Source: Pieris napi
Taxonomy: Eukaryota; Arthropoda; Insecta; Lepidoptera; Pieridae
Length of the DNA: 64,000 nt
NCBI RefSeq assembly: GCF_905475465.1
Contig: NC_062240.1
Location: 12,167,001 to 12,231,000 of the forward strand
Direction: 5' to 3'
The position numbers and the translations under genes were made by a program. Shown here piece after piece: positions 10,824-22,510 of the stretch. The notes under the pieces were generated by a model. That model made no database searches and was not told where the DNA came from. It worked only from the letters and a program-made list of their open reading frames with translations. Position 1 is the first letter of the stretch. Each line of letters begins with the position of its first letter.

Positions 10824-11185
10824 GGTGCGTGTACTTATGTACGCGCGTAAGAGTTATACTTATATATCTATATATAATTATTAAAAATAGTTTTTGGTTG
10901 CATGCAAATAATTAATTACAATTAAATAATCAAAGACTGGAAAAAGAGTCATTATAGTCAATACAGTTCAGTTTACATTTGAAAAATTAAATAAATAAAT
11001 ATTTATTATTATTCTCTTACATTAAGTGTAACATAAATTCTATTATTATTCGAATGTTGATTAAAATTATGTCCAATGCCGTAGCATCTTCCGTGGGCAA
11101 CTTCATTCTGTTAATTTTGTGTCACGGTGCGCGCGCATCGTAAAATTTCACTCTCATCAATTTTTCATAACGCGCCAAAAGAAGT
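10824..11185 (+). repeat. palindromic-end element (family P), copy 2, interior diverged
   Basis: Left end GTGCGTGTACTTATGTACGC; right end TGTCACGGTGCGCGCGCATC, then CACTCTCATCAATTTTT and CATAACGCGCCAAAAGAAGT. The ends match family P. The roughly 250 bp between them is AT-rich and does not align by eye with the other copies. Confidence 0.5.
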
Positions 11186-12346
11186 ATAATTTCCATAATA
11201 ATCCTATTTATTATTTTGTACACAATTGATTCCAAATGACACTGGCGCATTTGGTAATAAAGAAATTTATTATCTTTAACACCAAACAGTTGCAAGGTAT
11301 ATAGATTTTGTACACCTGTACAAATCGATAAAGCACTCGATTCGAAATCGAGATAATGCTAAATCGATGTTGGACGTGTCGAATGTATAGATATAGATCA
11401 TCTTATTAACTATTGTTTTCGGAGGTGTGGTGTGAACGAAGCGCGATATAATCTTACTCTGATGTGTTTTAAATTAACATAATAGGTTTTGTGAATGGGT
11501 ATCGCCTATCTATTTGTTGTTAGACAAAGTGTAGCTGTGAGAAAGGCTTTTAGGTTATTGGGATTATATGAATGCAACTTTTGAGCTGTTACCAAAGAGA
11601 TTTATGCTGGGAATACTCAGAATAATGATATCGTATGATTTTCCTATGTATATAGAAATCGACTGTAATTATCAGTCATTCATGCTATAAAAATTTGTAC
11701 TGAATAAATACTTAGAACGGTGTCAATCAGTCTTATAAAATTGGAACTAAAGCAACATAAAACTGTCTTAATTATGTATATTACAAAAAAACTGTATATT
11801 CTTACTGTGACCATTGCAAGAACTAGCTTTTAGCTAGAAGTAGCTTTTACCTAAAATTTCTAATGGATATTAGTAGGAAAAAAAGTCCTTCAGTAGTACC
11901 ATTATTCTCCTCTTACAATTGAGTATTATCTCTTCGCCTGGCTTTATATAAATCATATATAGTTAATATTAAATGTCTTTGGTTCTAACATTTTGTGTTT
12001 GAAAATGTAAAATTGCATATTAATTTTTTTTTTATTGGCTTTTATTTGTGCCAACTGGGCACAAGGTACTTCGCCAGTGTCGTGTAGATGGAGAAGGCAC
12101 GAAGGAGATTGATCGGTGAAAATAATAATTAAAAAAAGGTTGAAATTCGATTGTTCGTTTTAATGTTACATATTATCTCTACAATAAAATAACAGCGAAT
12201 CTCAGAGAGCATTGACAATTTACTCCTTTTCAAAGATTTTCAAAGAAATTCGAAATTCGAACAGTGGCTCAAAGAAAGGTCCTCCCTTATTTGTCTATTG
12301 ACATATAGCGTGTGTCAAATCCTTGCATTGACAGGAGGTAATTTGA
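11186..12346. other. AT-rich spacer
   Basis: No gene or recognised repeat apart from short A/T runs. Confidence 0.45.
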
Positions 12347-12443
12347 TGACGTCACAGCTAACAGTACACAGCCGTGTTACCAAACTGATACATCGCCTAT
12401 TTGTTTGTACCGATCCACATGAGAACGCTGTTCTGCTGACTCA
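12347..12443. promoter_or_regulatory. candidate regulatory block with CRE and AP-1 motifs
   Basis: A perfect TGACGTCA (12347-12354) and a TGACTCA (12437-12443) lie about 80 bp apart in a block (about 12300-12480) of balanced base composition amid AT-rich DNA. These are consensus CREB/ATF and AP-1 sites. Function is inferred only from the motifs. Confidence 0.3.
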
Positions 12444-12555
12444 CTCTAGCCTGCTCTATCATCGTACACAAGATGTTCAGTAAAACGGAGAGAAAAATAT
12501 GTGGGGTTTATTAAATGTGATTTTGTTTGTGCCCAGATTAAAAAATAAAAAACAT

Positions 12556-12865
12556 ATTACGTGTACTTATGTACACGCGTTAAAATTTTATCTTTCGCCT
12601 TATTGTACGTTTGTAGAAAAAACGACACTAACAATAGAAAAAAAGGTATTTAATAAATTGAAATCTTTATTATAACGCATTATCTAGTTAAATATAAAAA
12701 AAAAATATCACTGCATAATTAAAGAAATGGACATTTTTTATTTTAAAATGTTGACTATGCTAACTTGAGGGTGTCGCTTTTTTGTGACGGTGTGCGGGTG
12801 TCAGTTTTTTGTGACGGTGTGCGCGCGCAACGTAAAAATTTACTCTCATCATTTTTCCCTAAATA
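12556..12865 (+). repeat. palindromic-end element (family P), copy 3, most complete
   Basis: The left end is a hairpin, CGTGTAC-TTAT-GTACACG, followed by CGTTAAAATTTTATC. The right part is AAAATTTACTCTCATCATTT and TTCCCTAAA. It carries an internal tandem duplication of GGTGTC(G/A)(C/G)TTTTTTGTGACGGTG between about 12767 and 12828 that copy 1 lacks. About 310 bp, no ORF. Confidence 0.65.
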
Positions 12866-12990
12866 AACAAATAAAAGGTAGGTAAAGCTAGACGAGAAAA
12901 AGATTTTTCTATAAAAGAAATGTTGTCTACCAACACTTCCTTATATTTATGATATCACTGGCAAAATTGCCTCAGATATTTTTTTTAACT

Positions 12991-13245
12991 GAGCATTGTT
13001 GGCATAGACTTCAGCCTAAGGTTGAAGGTTCGATCCTCGGCTGAGCACCAATGGAGTTTCTGTCTATGTGTGCATCAACACTCGCTCGTGCGGTATAACA
13101 TCGTGAGTAATGTCATGTCTTAGACCCAGAAAGTCGACAGTATCTATCAGGCACAGAGGGCAAGTAAAAAACAAATGAACCCTGTCATAAAAAAACAAAT
13201 GAACACGATAGATACTGAAATCTGAGGCTCATCCCTCAAAGGTTG
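12991..13245 (+). mobile_element. SINE family A, copy 2 (diverged)
   Basis: GAGCATTGTTGGCATAGACT head, B box GAAGGTTCGATCCTCGG, AGCACCAATGGAGTTTCT, then GAAATCTGAGGCTC near the 3' end. The interior carries a duplicated AAAAACAAATGAAC segment. Confidence 0.75.
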
Positions 13246-13592
13246 TTTTTTAAATAGATTTAGTAAGTTTCACATAAGTTGGTTTATTTAAAAAAAAATA
13301 ATTGACTGTTAAATTATTGATTCACTTGTCTGTCAAAGTATATATTTTGACACACCCTGTAGCAAACAATACAATGCATACTCGCTAAACATTTTTTGTT
13401 TAGACTTTAATTGCCTTGGTTTAATTTTTATGTTATCCTCATTATTTTTTGTCGTTCGTATATTTAATTTTATTGTTAAGTAGATATAGTAATTAGGTAT
13501 CAGCTGTGGCCGGTCTTGTACTTTAGATTAAACGGCTAAAGGCGGAATTCTCTTAAAGGTAATTAAGACATTTTGTTTGTTCTATATTTTTT

Positions 13593-13845
13593 TTTATGTA
13601 ATAGGAGGCAAACATTCAGGAGGCTCACGTGATGTTAAGTGATACCGCCGCCCATGGACACATTGGCAGAATGCTCGCAAGTGCGTTGCCGGCCTTTCAA
13701 GAATTACGCTCTTTTCTTGAAGGACCTTAAGTCTTAATTGGTTTTAAAATACTTTAGTGGGCAGCTGGTTCCACATAGCGGCGGTGTGCGGCAATAACTG
13801 CCTTAAGAAACGCTCAATTGTGGCTGAGTTAAAGATGACACAGCC
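13593..13845 (-). repeat. LINE family 1, 3' coding fragment
   Basis: Antisense to the window, the sequence encodes a degenerate version of MWNQLPTEVFPNQF, seen better at 19042-19242 and 41080-41319. That pattern resembles the C-terminal tail of non-LTR retrotransposon polymerases (xxWNxLPxxVFP). Plus-strand landmarks are AGGAGGCTCACGTGATGTTA, GTGCGTTGCCGGCCTTTC and GGGCAGCTGGTTCCACATAG. Confidence 0.6.
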
Positions 13846-13897
13846 CATGACTGATCAGGTTTTCTACGCTGGATCTTCTCTGCCCCACTTGGGGGAC

Positions 13898-14064
13898 TTA
13901 TTTACTTGACTTAATGTCCTATAACCCTTAGATGGGGCAGAAGGCATCCACAGTGAGTCACCATCGCGTTCGGTCTTGAGCCTCGTATTTCACCTCGTTC
14001 CAAGTCTTTCCGGCTCTCCTTGCCTCTTCTACAACTGTACGGCGCCAGGTTTGCTTAGGACGGC
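13898..14064 (-). mobile_element. 5'-truncated LINE insertion with 12-bp target duplication
   Basis: CACTTGGGGGAC occurs at 13886-13897 and again at 14065-14076, bracketing 167 bp. On the minus strand those bases read RPKQTWRRTVVEEARRAGKT and then WNEVKYEAQDRTRW, typical of the extreme C-terminus of a LINE polymerase. A noncoding tail ending AAGTCAAGTAAATAA follows. 5' truncation, an A-rich 3' end and a target duplication are the usual result of target-primed reverse transcription. Confidence 0.7.
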
Positions 14065-14076
14065 CACTTGGGGGAC

Positions 14077-16022
14077 ATAGGACTTTAAGTATAGAAAACT
14101 TTTTATTTTAATTGCACCTAAGTATATGACTTCAGATACAAATGTCATGTACTAATTTTTAAAAGAAAATTTATAGTTTTTATCAGGGTTTAAAATTAAG
14201 TATATGCAAAACAATTTATTATGTAAATATAATTTCAGGTACATTTACAACTACGCCATACGACATTTATTATAGAAGTAGCATCTATACTACTTAGCTA
14301 CCCCTTGAAATTGCTTGAAATTAAAACAGGTTAATACGAAATAAAAATCTAACATAGCTATGTATATTAAACAGGTATTGCCCTGCACAAATTGCAATCA
14401 CAGCAGAATCGGATTGCTCAATAAATTAAGCACAAATTATAAATAGGTGCAAGAGATGCTTCGATAGTCCACGCCCGCGGGCGAAACAATGTGGAAAGGC
14501 TAGTTAAGAAAATTATAGGCTAAGCCGATACCAATAACGTTAGAACGACTTATCGTTTAGTTAGCTTTTACTTAAAACCCACGAACTTGTTTTATTTTTG
14601 TACTGAAACATCACAAATAAGGATAATCAGATACTTATGAAAATGTTATAGAAAGGATATACACGTGTGAAATTGACATGAGAACTTCAGAAGGCGCTAG
14701 CCGCTAACCAGATCCAAATTCCTCACAATTTAGTAGCCCGCAATATGGCAGCACTCTCACGAGGGGACTCTTTGTATTGAAGAAGTCGCATAGGTCCGCC
14801 AAGCATCAGCGAATATACACTATAAATACATAATTATGGACATAAATTTATAATGGTGAGCAATAAAAACAAATGTAATCAATCTAAAGATTCGTGCAAC
14901 GGATTATGACGAAAAAACACAGAAGTGCAAGAAGAATTTACTTTGGGTAACCGGACGATATAATATTTGACGGATAGAATATTTGCATGATATCGACGAC
15001 CTAACACTTAAAGTAAAAATACAATTGAAACAGATGCTGTCACGGGTCCCATTATATACTGTTATTATGTGATGTCCGATTTTCTTCTTTATACATAGAA
15101 AGAAATTTCAGTTTAAAACTGCAAAGATGAATAAATGCTCAATAAATAACATCTCATTAAAAGGCCGGTACGATGCGTATTCGATATATGGGCGAGAACA
15201 GGGATGGAGTAAATGTATTTAATATGAAAATTTCAAACTAAAAGGTATTTTGAAAGTAGTTAAGCTCCTTGAGCCTGCATCGTCAGAGATCAAATTTTTC
15301 AAATAACTCCAGACCAACTTCGAAAATATATATGTTCTTTTGAGATTGGCTATGCAGCAGATATTACAGTGCACCTGTGCGTGCGCAAAGATTAGAGTGC
15401 ATTGTCTATTCCATGTCTCTCATACTCCGATCTCGCGCGATTATCACTAGAGCAGGTGCCAGGAGACTTTAGGTGCTCATCCGAGGTGATTCACACTCCT
15501 AGTTACCATTCAAATTATCAGTCCCGTCTGCGATTTTAACCTATACTGCAATGGAGTACACAGTACACGACTTGACCAATTTAAAAGATGGAAAACCTCC
15601 TCCTTCTACCATAAAACCTATGGACTGACTAATATCTTAAAAATAATATACCATTGGCGGCATTGAAACAAAAGAAAAGACACATTCCATACCTGTGTTG
15701 TGCCCGAACATGGCTTGGGAATTCATAAGCCGATCAGTAAAAACTTTCGAAATGTTTCATCTACTTCCACGCTAAAATATTTCCACGTACAAACACATCT
15801 CTAAGACAATAAGCAAGTTTTTATTAATTTTTACATTCTGTGATTTCATATCGATAGAAATCATGATGATAATCATCAATGATACCTTCTTATGACACAT
15901 TTCACTTGTCGCCATTAAAGGCGACATCCAAAATTGCTGAAATATCACTTACTTATATGTTTAGATATAAAAATATATATTAACAGTTAGCTAGCACTGG
16001 AAACTAAGAATGTATATCAAAA
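14077..16022. other. spacer, no supported gene
   Basis: Mostly unique AT-rich sequence. About 14690-14800 and 15360-15480 are more GC-balanced. The latter (GTGCACCTGTGCGTGCGCAA) may be an old repeat, but I found no second copy here. Confidence 0.4.
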
Positions 16023-16340
16023 CTAGCTGACCGGGCAAACGTCGTTTTGCCATGTATATCATGTATAATAAAAAAATAGGGGTTGATCGTAGAGGGGTGA
16101 AAGTTAGGAGTTGTATGTATTTTTTAATGTTGTATCATAAAAAAATAGAAATTAAAAATTTTGTCTAAAAAATAAAAAATAAAATTTTGGTCGACTACCC
16201 CTAACATTTAGGGGGATGAAAAATAGATGTTGGCCGATTCTCATAGATACCGGATAAGCACAAAAAAATTCATCAAAATCGGTCAAGCCGTTTCGGAGGA
16301 GTATGTAAACGAAAACTGTGACACGAGAATTTTATATATC
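16023..16340 (-). mobile_element. non-autonomous Helitron (copy 2)
   Basis: Minus orientation: about TATATAAAATTCTCGTGTCA at the start, hairpin GGCAAAACGACGTTTGCCC, then GGTCAG and CTAG (16023-16026). It matches copy 1 along its length with small indels. The 5' TC is not clear. Confidence 0.78.
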
Positions 16341-17607
16341 AAAATATATCCGATTCGGTTTAATGTGTTTTAGTAAAATATAGCATTACACAAACAGATA
16401 CTAAGAATGGACCTGAAAATGCTAAAGGCAGACTCTAAGTATTTTCTTCAGACAAGCTTAATGAAGATTGGTTAAAGCAATTCAACACTAAATAGATTAA
16501 TTCCTTACTTATAATAAATTGTGTATAAACGCTATGTGCGCTCCCAAAGTTGCTCGGTAGAGATCTTCTTGATCTCTTCCCAGAATACAGCGAAGACAGC
16601 GGTTGACGAATACTTGGAGTCGGTAGGAGATGTCTTATTGAATTGAAATAGGATTTATGCTAAACCTACCATCAACAATATGACGGAGGCTTTCATTAAC
16701 TCCTTGAGATCTATTACTCAACTAGATTCTATTAAATCATAATCCCACATTTTACAGTCAGTCAAGCCCTTTCAGCCCTAATCCGTATCTGCATGAGGCG
16801 TGCACCGATCGCCGCCAGCAGAGGGCGTGTGTACAATAAAATATGTATTGGGCTGCGCTCGCGCCGCAAGCATTTGATCCGTTTTGCGCACCTTTACGTA
16901 ATGAGCGATACTTACAAAGAACTTTGTAAATCAATTGTAAGTAATAAAACTTAGTAATTCCTAATAGACAGAGACGACATTAACGTTGTTACATTGTATC
17001 CCGATCGAAAAAATTTCGACGTCGAAGTAATTGGTTCGAGATTGGTTTTCTAAATATTTTAATAGATTCATAAACGGCATAGATTGTCATTTACATGTCG
17101 CAAAACCCATAGACGACAGTGTCGATTTCCAGCTTAACAGTTATTGTTTCGAGTTATACAACTCAGATCTGTTAACAAGAGAAATCTGTTTTTTTATACA
17201 GAAGTGGAAAGACGTATGGGATTGCCCCACCTGATGCTAACTGATATATGGCCTATTGGAGGGCATGCCAGTCCAGGAGATGCCTGTATAATCGCCGCTT
17301 AAATGAACCCATATTATACTGTCTAGGGAATGAGCACTCCTCTGCTGTTTTTAAAAGAAACGTCGAACCAAATCGTGCAGTACGGCACCTAGGGATGTCA
17401 AAAAGGAAGGGGTGAAACTCTAGCGCGATACTAGCACACGAATCATTGATTATATAAATTGATTAACACACGAATAGTATAAATAATTCTTTGTTACATG
17501 GCTATAGTATAGAATTAATTTTGTAAATTACCTGACCTACCTGCACTTTTGAAAAAATATTGTGCATATTGTTAGCAACTAATATTTTTATAGCTTATTA
17601 GCTTATG
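16341..17607. other. spacer with a CTCF-type site
   Basis: No gene supported. About 16780-16930 is GC-rich and non-repetitive and includes the motif listed at 16815. The open frame at 17031-17234 resembles no family. Confidence 0.45.
16815..16828 (+). promoter_or_regulatory. candidate CTCF binding site
   Basis: CCAGCAGAGGGCG, preceded by GCCG, fits the conserved CTCF core (CCASYAGRKGGCRS) at every position up to the final base. It sits in a GC-rich island about 14 kb downstream of the GATA gene. Insects have CTCF, so an insulator or domain-boundary role is possible; that is inference from the motif. Confidence 0.45.
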
Positions 17608-17690
17608 AGCAGCGTGTGTCAGGCACAGGATGCTGATCACCTGCTTGCCTATTAGATTGACCAATAATCTAGCGCCACTGATGTATTTAT
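17608..17690 (+). mobile_element. SINE family A, copy 3 (3' fragment)
   Basis: GTGTGTCAGGCACAGGATGC, then GCCTATTAGATTGACCAAT and the terminal TAGCGCCACTGATGTATTTA. Only the 3' third survives. Confidence 0.7.
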
Positions 17691-18041
17691 TTTTATAGCT
17701 TATTTTTCAAATTTAATAACATGATGTATTTTCTAAGTGAATGTTATTCTTTGACAAAATAAAGTATCTTTTAACCGAATTAAGTAGATCAGTATTTCAT
17801 ACAAAATATAAATTATCAGCTATCAAAGCTGTTCAGTGTGATGTAATAGCATTTAACAAATCAAATTAGAATCCGTCAAAGTTGTAAGCGAACAATGCAC
17901 AATGGTCTTCCAATCAGGTGTTAAATATAATATTATCCTGATCCATATCTAGGTGCGTGCTTTTAAAGCGATAATTAAATGTTGATCTTGTACTATCAGC
18001 AAAATTGGTTCGTTATAAATGCACCTATGCAAGCCACGTTA

Positions 18042-18315
18042 GAGCAGTGTTGGCCTAGTGGCTTCAGCGTGCGACTCTCATACCTGAGGTCGTAGGTTCG
18101 ATCCCCGGCTGTGCACCAATGGACTTTCTTTCTATATGCGCATTTAACATTTGCTCGAACGGTGAAGGAAAACATCGTGAGGAAACCGACATGTCTTTGA
18201 CCCAAAAAGTCGACGCCGTATGTCACTGACGGCTGATCACTTATTTGCCTATTAGATTTAAAAATGATCATGAAACAGATTCAGAAATCTGAGGCCAAGA
18301 CCTAAAGAGGTTGGT
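18042..18315 (+). mobile_element. SINE family A, copy 4 (near full length)
   Basis: Intact head TTGGCCTAGTGGCTTCAGCG (A box) and GTAGGTTCGATCCCCGGCTG (B box). The body has ACATTTGCTCGAACGGTGAA and the 3' part AATGATCATGAAACAG, TCTGAGGCCAAGACC. The head resembles a tRNA with pol III promoter boxes. A good reference copy. Confidence 0.88.
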
Positions 18316-19034
18316 TGTTTTTTTTATCCAAGCAACGTTAGCCCACAAACCAGGGCAAACCAGGGAATCGTAGAGAGCAAATATCTTGCGATGATGTCTT
18401 TGACAAACCATGATCTAACAACAAATAAGGCGACTTATACTAATTTTTATTGTGACAAAGTAATGTGTAATTTTTATAAAGTGAAAGCTTGTTTTTCGCA
18501 ATATTTGCATAAACATAGAAGAGCTTTTTTAGCCTATTTAAGATAATTATCGATATATATTTATTTAGCAGTTTTTGGGTCCCAAATATACCGGTTTCCT
18601 TACTTACACTTCCACAGTACGAAGGTAAAAGAATCTCTTCTTGTTATATTTTAAAGCGAACAAGTGTTTGCTGATAGTACTTTTGAGTTGTATACGGTTG
18701 GAGGAAGGCTCGCCCCGCCCTCGCAGGCGCCTGTCTTGTTCTAAACGATTAACGACTTATGCTGCATACGAATGCTAAATATTCTTGGAAGCTAGGACGT
18801 GTGAAACTCGGAACGTGAAGAAATTGCTGGGATTTAACAAAAGTTCTAGGTATTTAAATGGTACTAATGAACTGCGTGGTTAGGTCACGCACTAAGTCTG
18901 ATAGTCTAATCTTGAAGAAATTAAGATTTTCCCGGAAAGTGTAAATAATAAATAATGTCCTACGCCTAATAGATTCTATGTATTTTCAAAATCCCCTAGT
19001 TTATGTACTCGCACTAGCAAAGTTCGGGCGTTCG
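18316..19034. other. unique spacer
   Basis: No gene. ACAAACCAGGGCAAACCAGG at about 18350 is a short internal duplication. Confidence 0.45.
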
Positions 19035-19325
19035 TTTTTTTTTATAGAACAGGGGGCAAATGAGCAGGAAGCTCACCTAATGTTAAGTAATTCCGCCGCC
19101 CATAGATACTCAATGCCAGGGGGCTCGCGGGAGCATTGCCGTCCTTTTCAGAATTGGTACGCTCTTTTCTTGACCCTAACTCGAATTGGTTCGGAAACAC
19201 TTCAGTGGACAGCTGGTTCCACATAGTGGTGGTGCGCGGCAAACTGCCTTAAAAACGATCAGTTGTGGAACGACGGACGTCCAGGTGAAACGGGTGGAAT
19301 TTCGTATTCTGCCTCGACATCAACT
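19035..19325 (-). repeat. LINE family 1, 3' coding fragment (best minus copy)
   Basis: The minus strand encodes PRTTTMWNQLSTEVFPNQFE within an open stretch at 19042-19242, and a GACGTCCGTCGTTCCACA-like segment lies before it. It aligns with 41008-41318 on the other strand. The WNQL..EVFPNQF pattern suggests the tail of a non-LTR polymerase. Confidence 0.62.
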
Positions 19326-19782
19326 CAGCTGCAGGTATTAATCCGAACATCTATCAAATCAAAGAGATCAAAGTATTGCCTCTAAGACATGAAACTCTAA
19401 GTGGAATGTACATGCGAAAACCAACCTTTAATAGAGTACAAGTTTGCAAATGTCACCTTAAAATGCCAAGCTAAGAGGAGTCAGGACAAACATCTTGTTT
19501 CATATAAGATAAATCGTACAAGAATAGCTTAAGAGGCTGCGCGTTCCAAATCTTGAAGCATATTGGTAACAAATCACCAACGATGGGTCGTTTAGCCGCC
19601 ATTTGTTGTGGGGGTGGGGGGTAATTGTATTTACAATACACCCCCTCATACCACTCGCGTTAAGCGTTTACCTCAGCTATTTGCTTGTGAACAGTCATTT
19701 CTGTAAGAAAAGATTCGAGTGAATTTTGAAATTAGTTTATGTTGACAATATATCTTTTTTTTTGTTAATAATAGGAGGTAAA

Positions 19783-20065
19783 GAGCAGTGTTGGCCTAAT
19801 GTCTTCAGCGTGCGACTCTCATACCTACCTGAGGTCGAAGGTTCGATCCCCGGCTGTGCACCAATGGAATTTCTTTCTATGTGCGCATTTAACATTTGCT
19901 CAAAGGAAAACATCGTGAGGAAACCGACATATCTTAGAGCCAAAAAGTCGATGGCGTGTGTCAGGCACTGGAGGCTGATCACCTACTTGCCTATTAGATT
20001 TAAAAATGATCATGAAACAGAATCAGAAAACTGAGGCCAAGACCTAAAAAGGGTTGGCTGATTTA
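19783..20065 (+). mobile_element. SINE family A, copy 5
   Basis: GAGCAGTGTTGGCCTAATGT, GAAGGTTCGATCCCCGGCTG and AGGAAACCGACATATCTTAG, ending ACTGAGGCCAAGACCTAAAA. It carries CTACCTAC where most copies have CTAC. Confidence 0.87.
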
Positions 20066-20071
20066 TTTATT

Positions 20072-20166
20072 TTAATAGGAGGCAAACGGGCTTGATATTA
20101 TATGATACCGCACATGCACACTGACATTACCAGATGGCTCGCAAGTGCGTTGCCGGCCTGTAAAAT
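20072..20166 (-). repeat. LINE family 1 fragment
   Basis: TTTAATAGGAGGCAAACGGG, then GATGGCTCGCAAGTGCGTTG on the plus strand, matching the antisense of family 1. It starts directly after SINE copy 5. Confidence 0.55.
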
Positions 20167-20613
20167 GACTCAAATCTTTTTTGGTTTAAAATCATGTTAC
20201 ATTTATTATTTTAACTTAAAACATATAGATAGAGTATTTTAAACTTTACATAATATTTGCAAAAAAATTTAGAAAATCTAATTTGTAAGGCTTTTTAATT
20301 TTCTTTTCTTTACAAAATTCATCACAATCGGCTTATGAATTCAGGTTTATGTATCATCTAAGGTAATTATTATACCTATGTATATAGTACAGCTTCGGTT
20401 GACACTCCCATAAAAAACGCATAAAAAATAATAATCAATTTACGTTCAGTGACACGCGCGCTCATTTGCGTTTATTACAATCTGAGATTCAAAAATTATT
20501 TTATCCTCAATATTAACTATAGCTTTGATTTAAGAAATTTTGTAAAGCCATTATCTTTATTGGAATATTGCTATAAGCTATAAGCGAATATGTTCTGTGG
20601 TGCTGTCATCTAC
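20167..20613. other. AT-rich spacer
   Basis: Nothing recognised. Confidence 0.45.
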
Positions 20614-20902
20614 TCATCTTCTGCTTAGAGCTACTGCCGGTCTACTAGCTCTGTTGACTAGTGAGTTGAGTTGGAGAGCAAGTTTTGGGTGACAGGTTAA
20701 CCACTCTTTGTCTTTAGCTGCCAGTCTCCGGATTTCCTCTTTGATAGTTATCATTTTAAGTTGTTCGTGAACTTCGTTGGTGATTGTTGTTGCCATTGCT
20801 CTTAGGATCTCATCTGTTGTCGTAGGAGTATATTTATGTTGGCATGACTTGAGCTGCCCTAAAGTTGGAGGCCGTAGGTCCGAATGGGCTTTAGGATTCC
20901 TT
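20614..20902 (-). pseudogene. jockey-like LINE polymerase, C-terminal fragment
   Basis: An open minus-strand frame of about 95 codons. It includes DLRPPTLGQLKSCQHKYTPT upstream and then NEVHEQLKMITIKEEIRRLA with KDKEWLTCHPKLALQLNSLV. The arrangement (N..VH..L....I.EEI.R.A......L..HP..L..L) matches the C-terminal tail of jockey-clade reverse transcriptases, where NxxLHxDL..P.I.EEI and HPN.L are usual. It ends at a stop at 20614. No RT catalytic core is present. Assignment rests on pattern recall. Confidence 0.5.
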
Positions 20903-22252
20903 TATATATAAGTAGTTTGTTGTCTATAGAATTTGTCTTTATTGGAAAGTAGAAGTGTAAGTTGCCGCTTATCTTTTAAAAGTATGTGTATTTTGTGGCT
21001 TTCCAACAAAAAGAATCCAACAAAAAGAAATCCTCGGAGCTGTGAGGTCGCTCCGTGAAGCCAACGGAACTTCTGAGCTTCTGGAAGGAGCTAGGCTGGC
21101 TTAATTAGCCGAGACTTAACGCAAAACGAATTAAATGGGCGTCTAAGTGCCAACACTGAGTCCACGGTACATATATAGTATCTACAGTACAGTGGCTAGC
21201 CAAATAGACGCAGGACTCTCAGATATTGCGTTCGAATCGCGATGCAAATCAACCAAGCCAACCAATTTTTCTGTATGAAATTAATACACAAGTAAAACAC
21301 GTGTGTGCGTGTTTCATTTGTCTTTAAAATATTAAATATTAATTGTCGTTTGTTTAAAGTTTAAGTTGACTTTTCCCCCTTTTTATCTATTAATGTACTT
21401 ATGTTTTCTGTTTCATATATTTTGTTTATCAATGTAATCTGTTTTGGCTTTGTGTATTGTATACGTGTGTTAAATAAATAAAAAAACTCTATAATAGTAC
21501 TCATTTAATTGTCTATACAGAAAATAATGAATCATTACATTATTGCATTTGTATTCTTTAACAAAACTCTCTTAATTAATTGAGAAGTTTTCAGTGGACG
21601 CGTGTAAAATTTACATAAACAGAAGATCCACAATCGAAAAACAAAACACGATTTTAAACTCGGGCGCACAAGGAGTAAATCGAATAAAAAATGGATTTTA
21701 AGCGTTCGATCTTGTGGATGCAATTAAAGAGTTCTGCGAACCGCTGGCCTCGGGATTGCATGGGTCCCGCGCGAATATAGAACATCGCTATAACTTAAAT
21801 TATGTTCAGTCTTTCAGATGGCATATATATGTATTTATAACTGGAACTGATTTAGCATTTTAATACACTAAAAGTATTCCTAAACTATTATATAGGAAAC
21901 AAATTAAAATGTACCTACTGGTAGTAACATACATAAGTAATGAGTTGCTTGTTGTGTAAGTAGAGTCACTAGTTTGTGCACCTATTTCTTCTGTTTATTA
22001 TGGGTCATCTTCCGTTCCTTGTGCATGTATTTTTTCCTACTAGAATGAGAATGAGAATACAGGAAAGAACCTAGCGATCTCTGTTATGTATTTGATTCAA
22101 TACTTAAAATAGGCTTGTTTATATTTAGATTAAATTCAGTTTTTTCATATTAATAATTCACTTAGTGTATGTCTTAGATTAGAAGTTTCTGCTAATATTA
22201 AAAAATCCATGTGACCCATCTTCGCGTCTTTTTCGATTGGTAAATTAGTTTT
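20903..22252. other. spacer, no supported gene
   Basis: About 21175-21250 (ACAGTGGCTAGCCAAATAGA ... GCGTTCGAATCGCGATG) looks like a decayed tRNA-type head and may be an old SINE. The rest is AT-rich. Confidence 0.4.
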
Positions 22253-22510
22253 GCAGAGTTGGCCTAGTGGCGTGCGACACTCAACCCTGAAGTCGTAGGT
22301 TTGATCTCCGGCTGTGCACCAATGGACTTTATTCTATATGCGCATTTAACATTCGCTCGTACGGTGAAAGAAACCGGCCTGCCTGAGACGCAAAAAGTCG
22401 ACGACTTGTGATCATCTAGAGACATTAGATTGACAAGTGATCATGAAACACATACAGAAATCTGAGACCCAGACCTAAAAAGGTTGTAGCGCCACTGATT
22501 TATTAATTTT
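22253..22510 (+). mobile_element. SINE family A, copy 6 (complete 3' end)
   Basis: The head is shortened (GTTGGCCTAGTGGCGTGCGA, TTCAGC missing). B box GTAGGTTTGATCTCCGGCTG. The 3' end is intact: GACCTAAAAAGGTTGTAGCG, then CCACTGATTTATT. Confidence 0.86.

Noticed and set aside
18042..18120. tRNA gene with good A and B boxes
   Set aside because: No cloverleaf closes around them and the same head heads about fifteen dispersed copies, so it is a SINE head.
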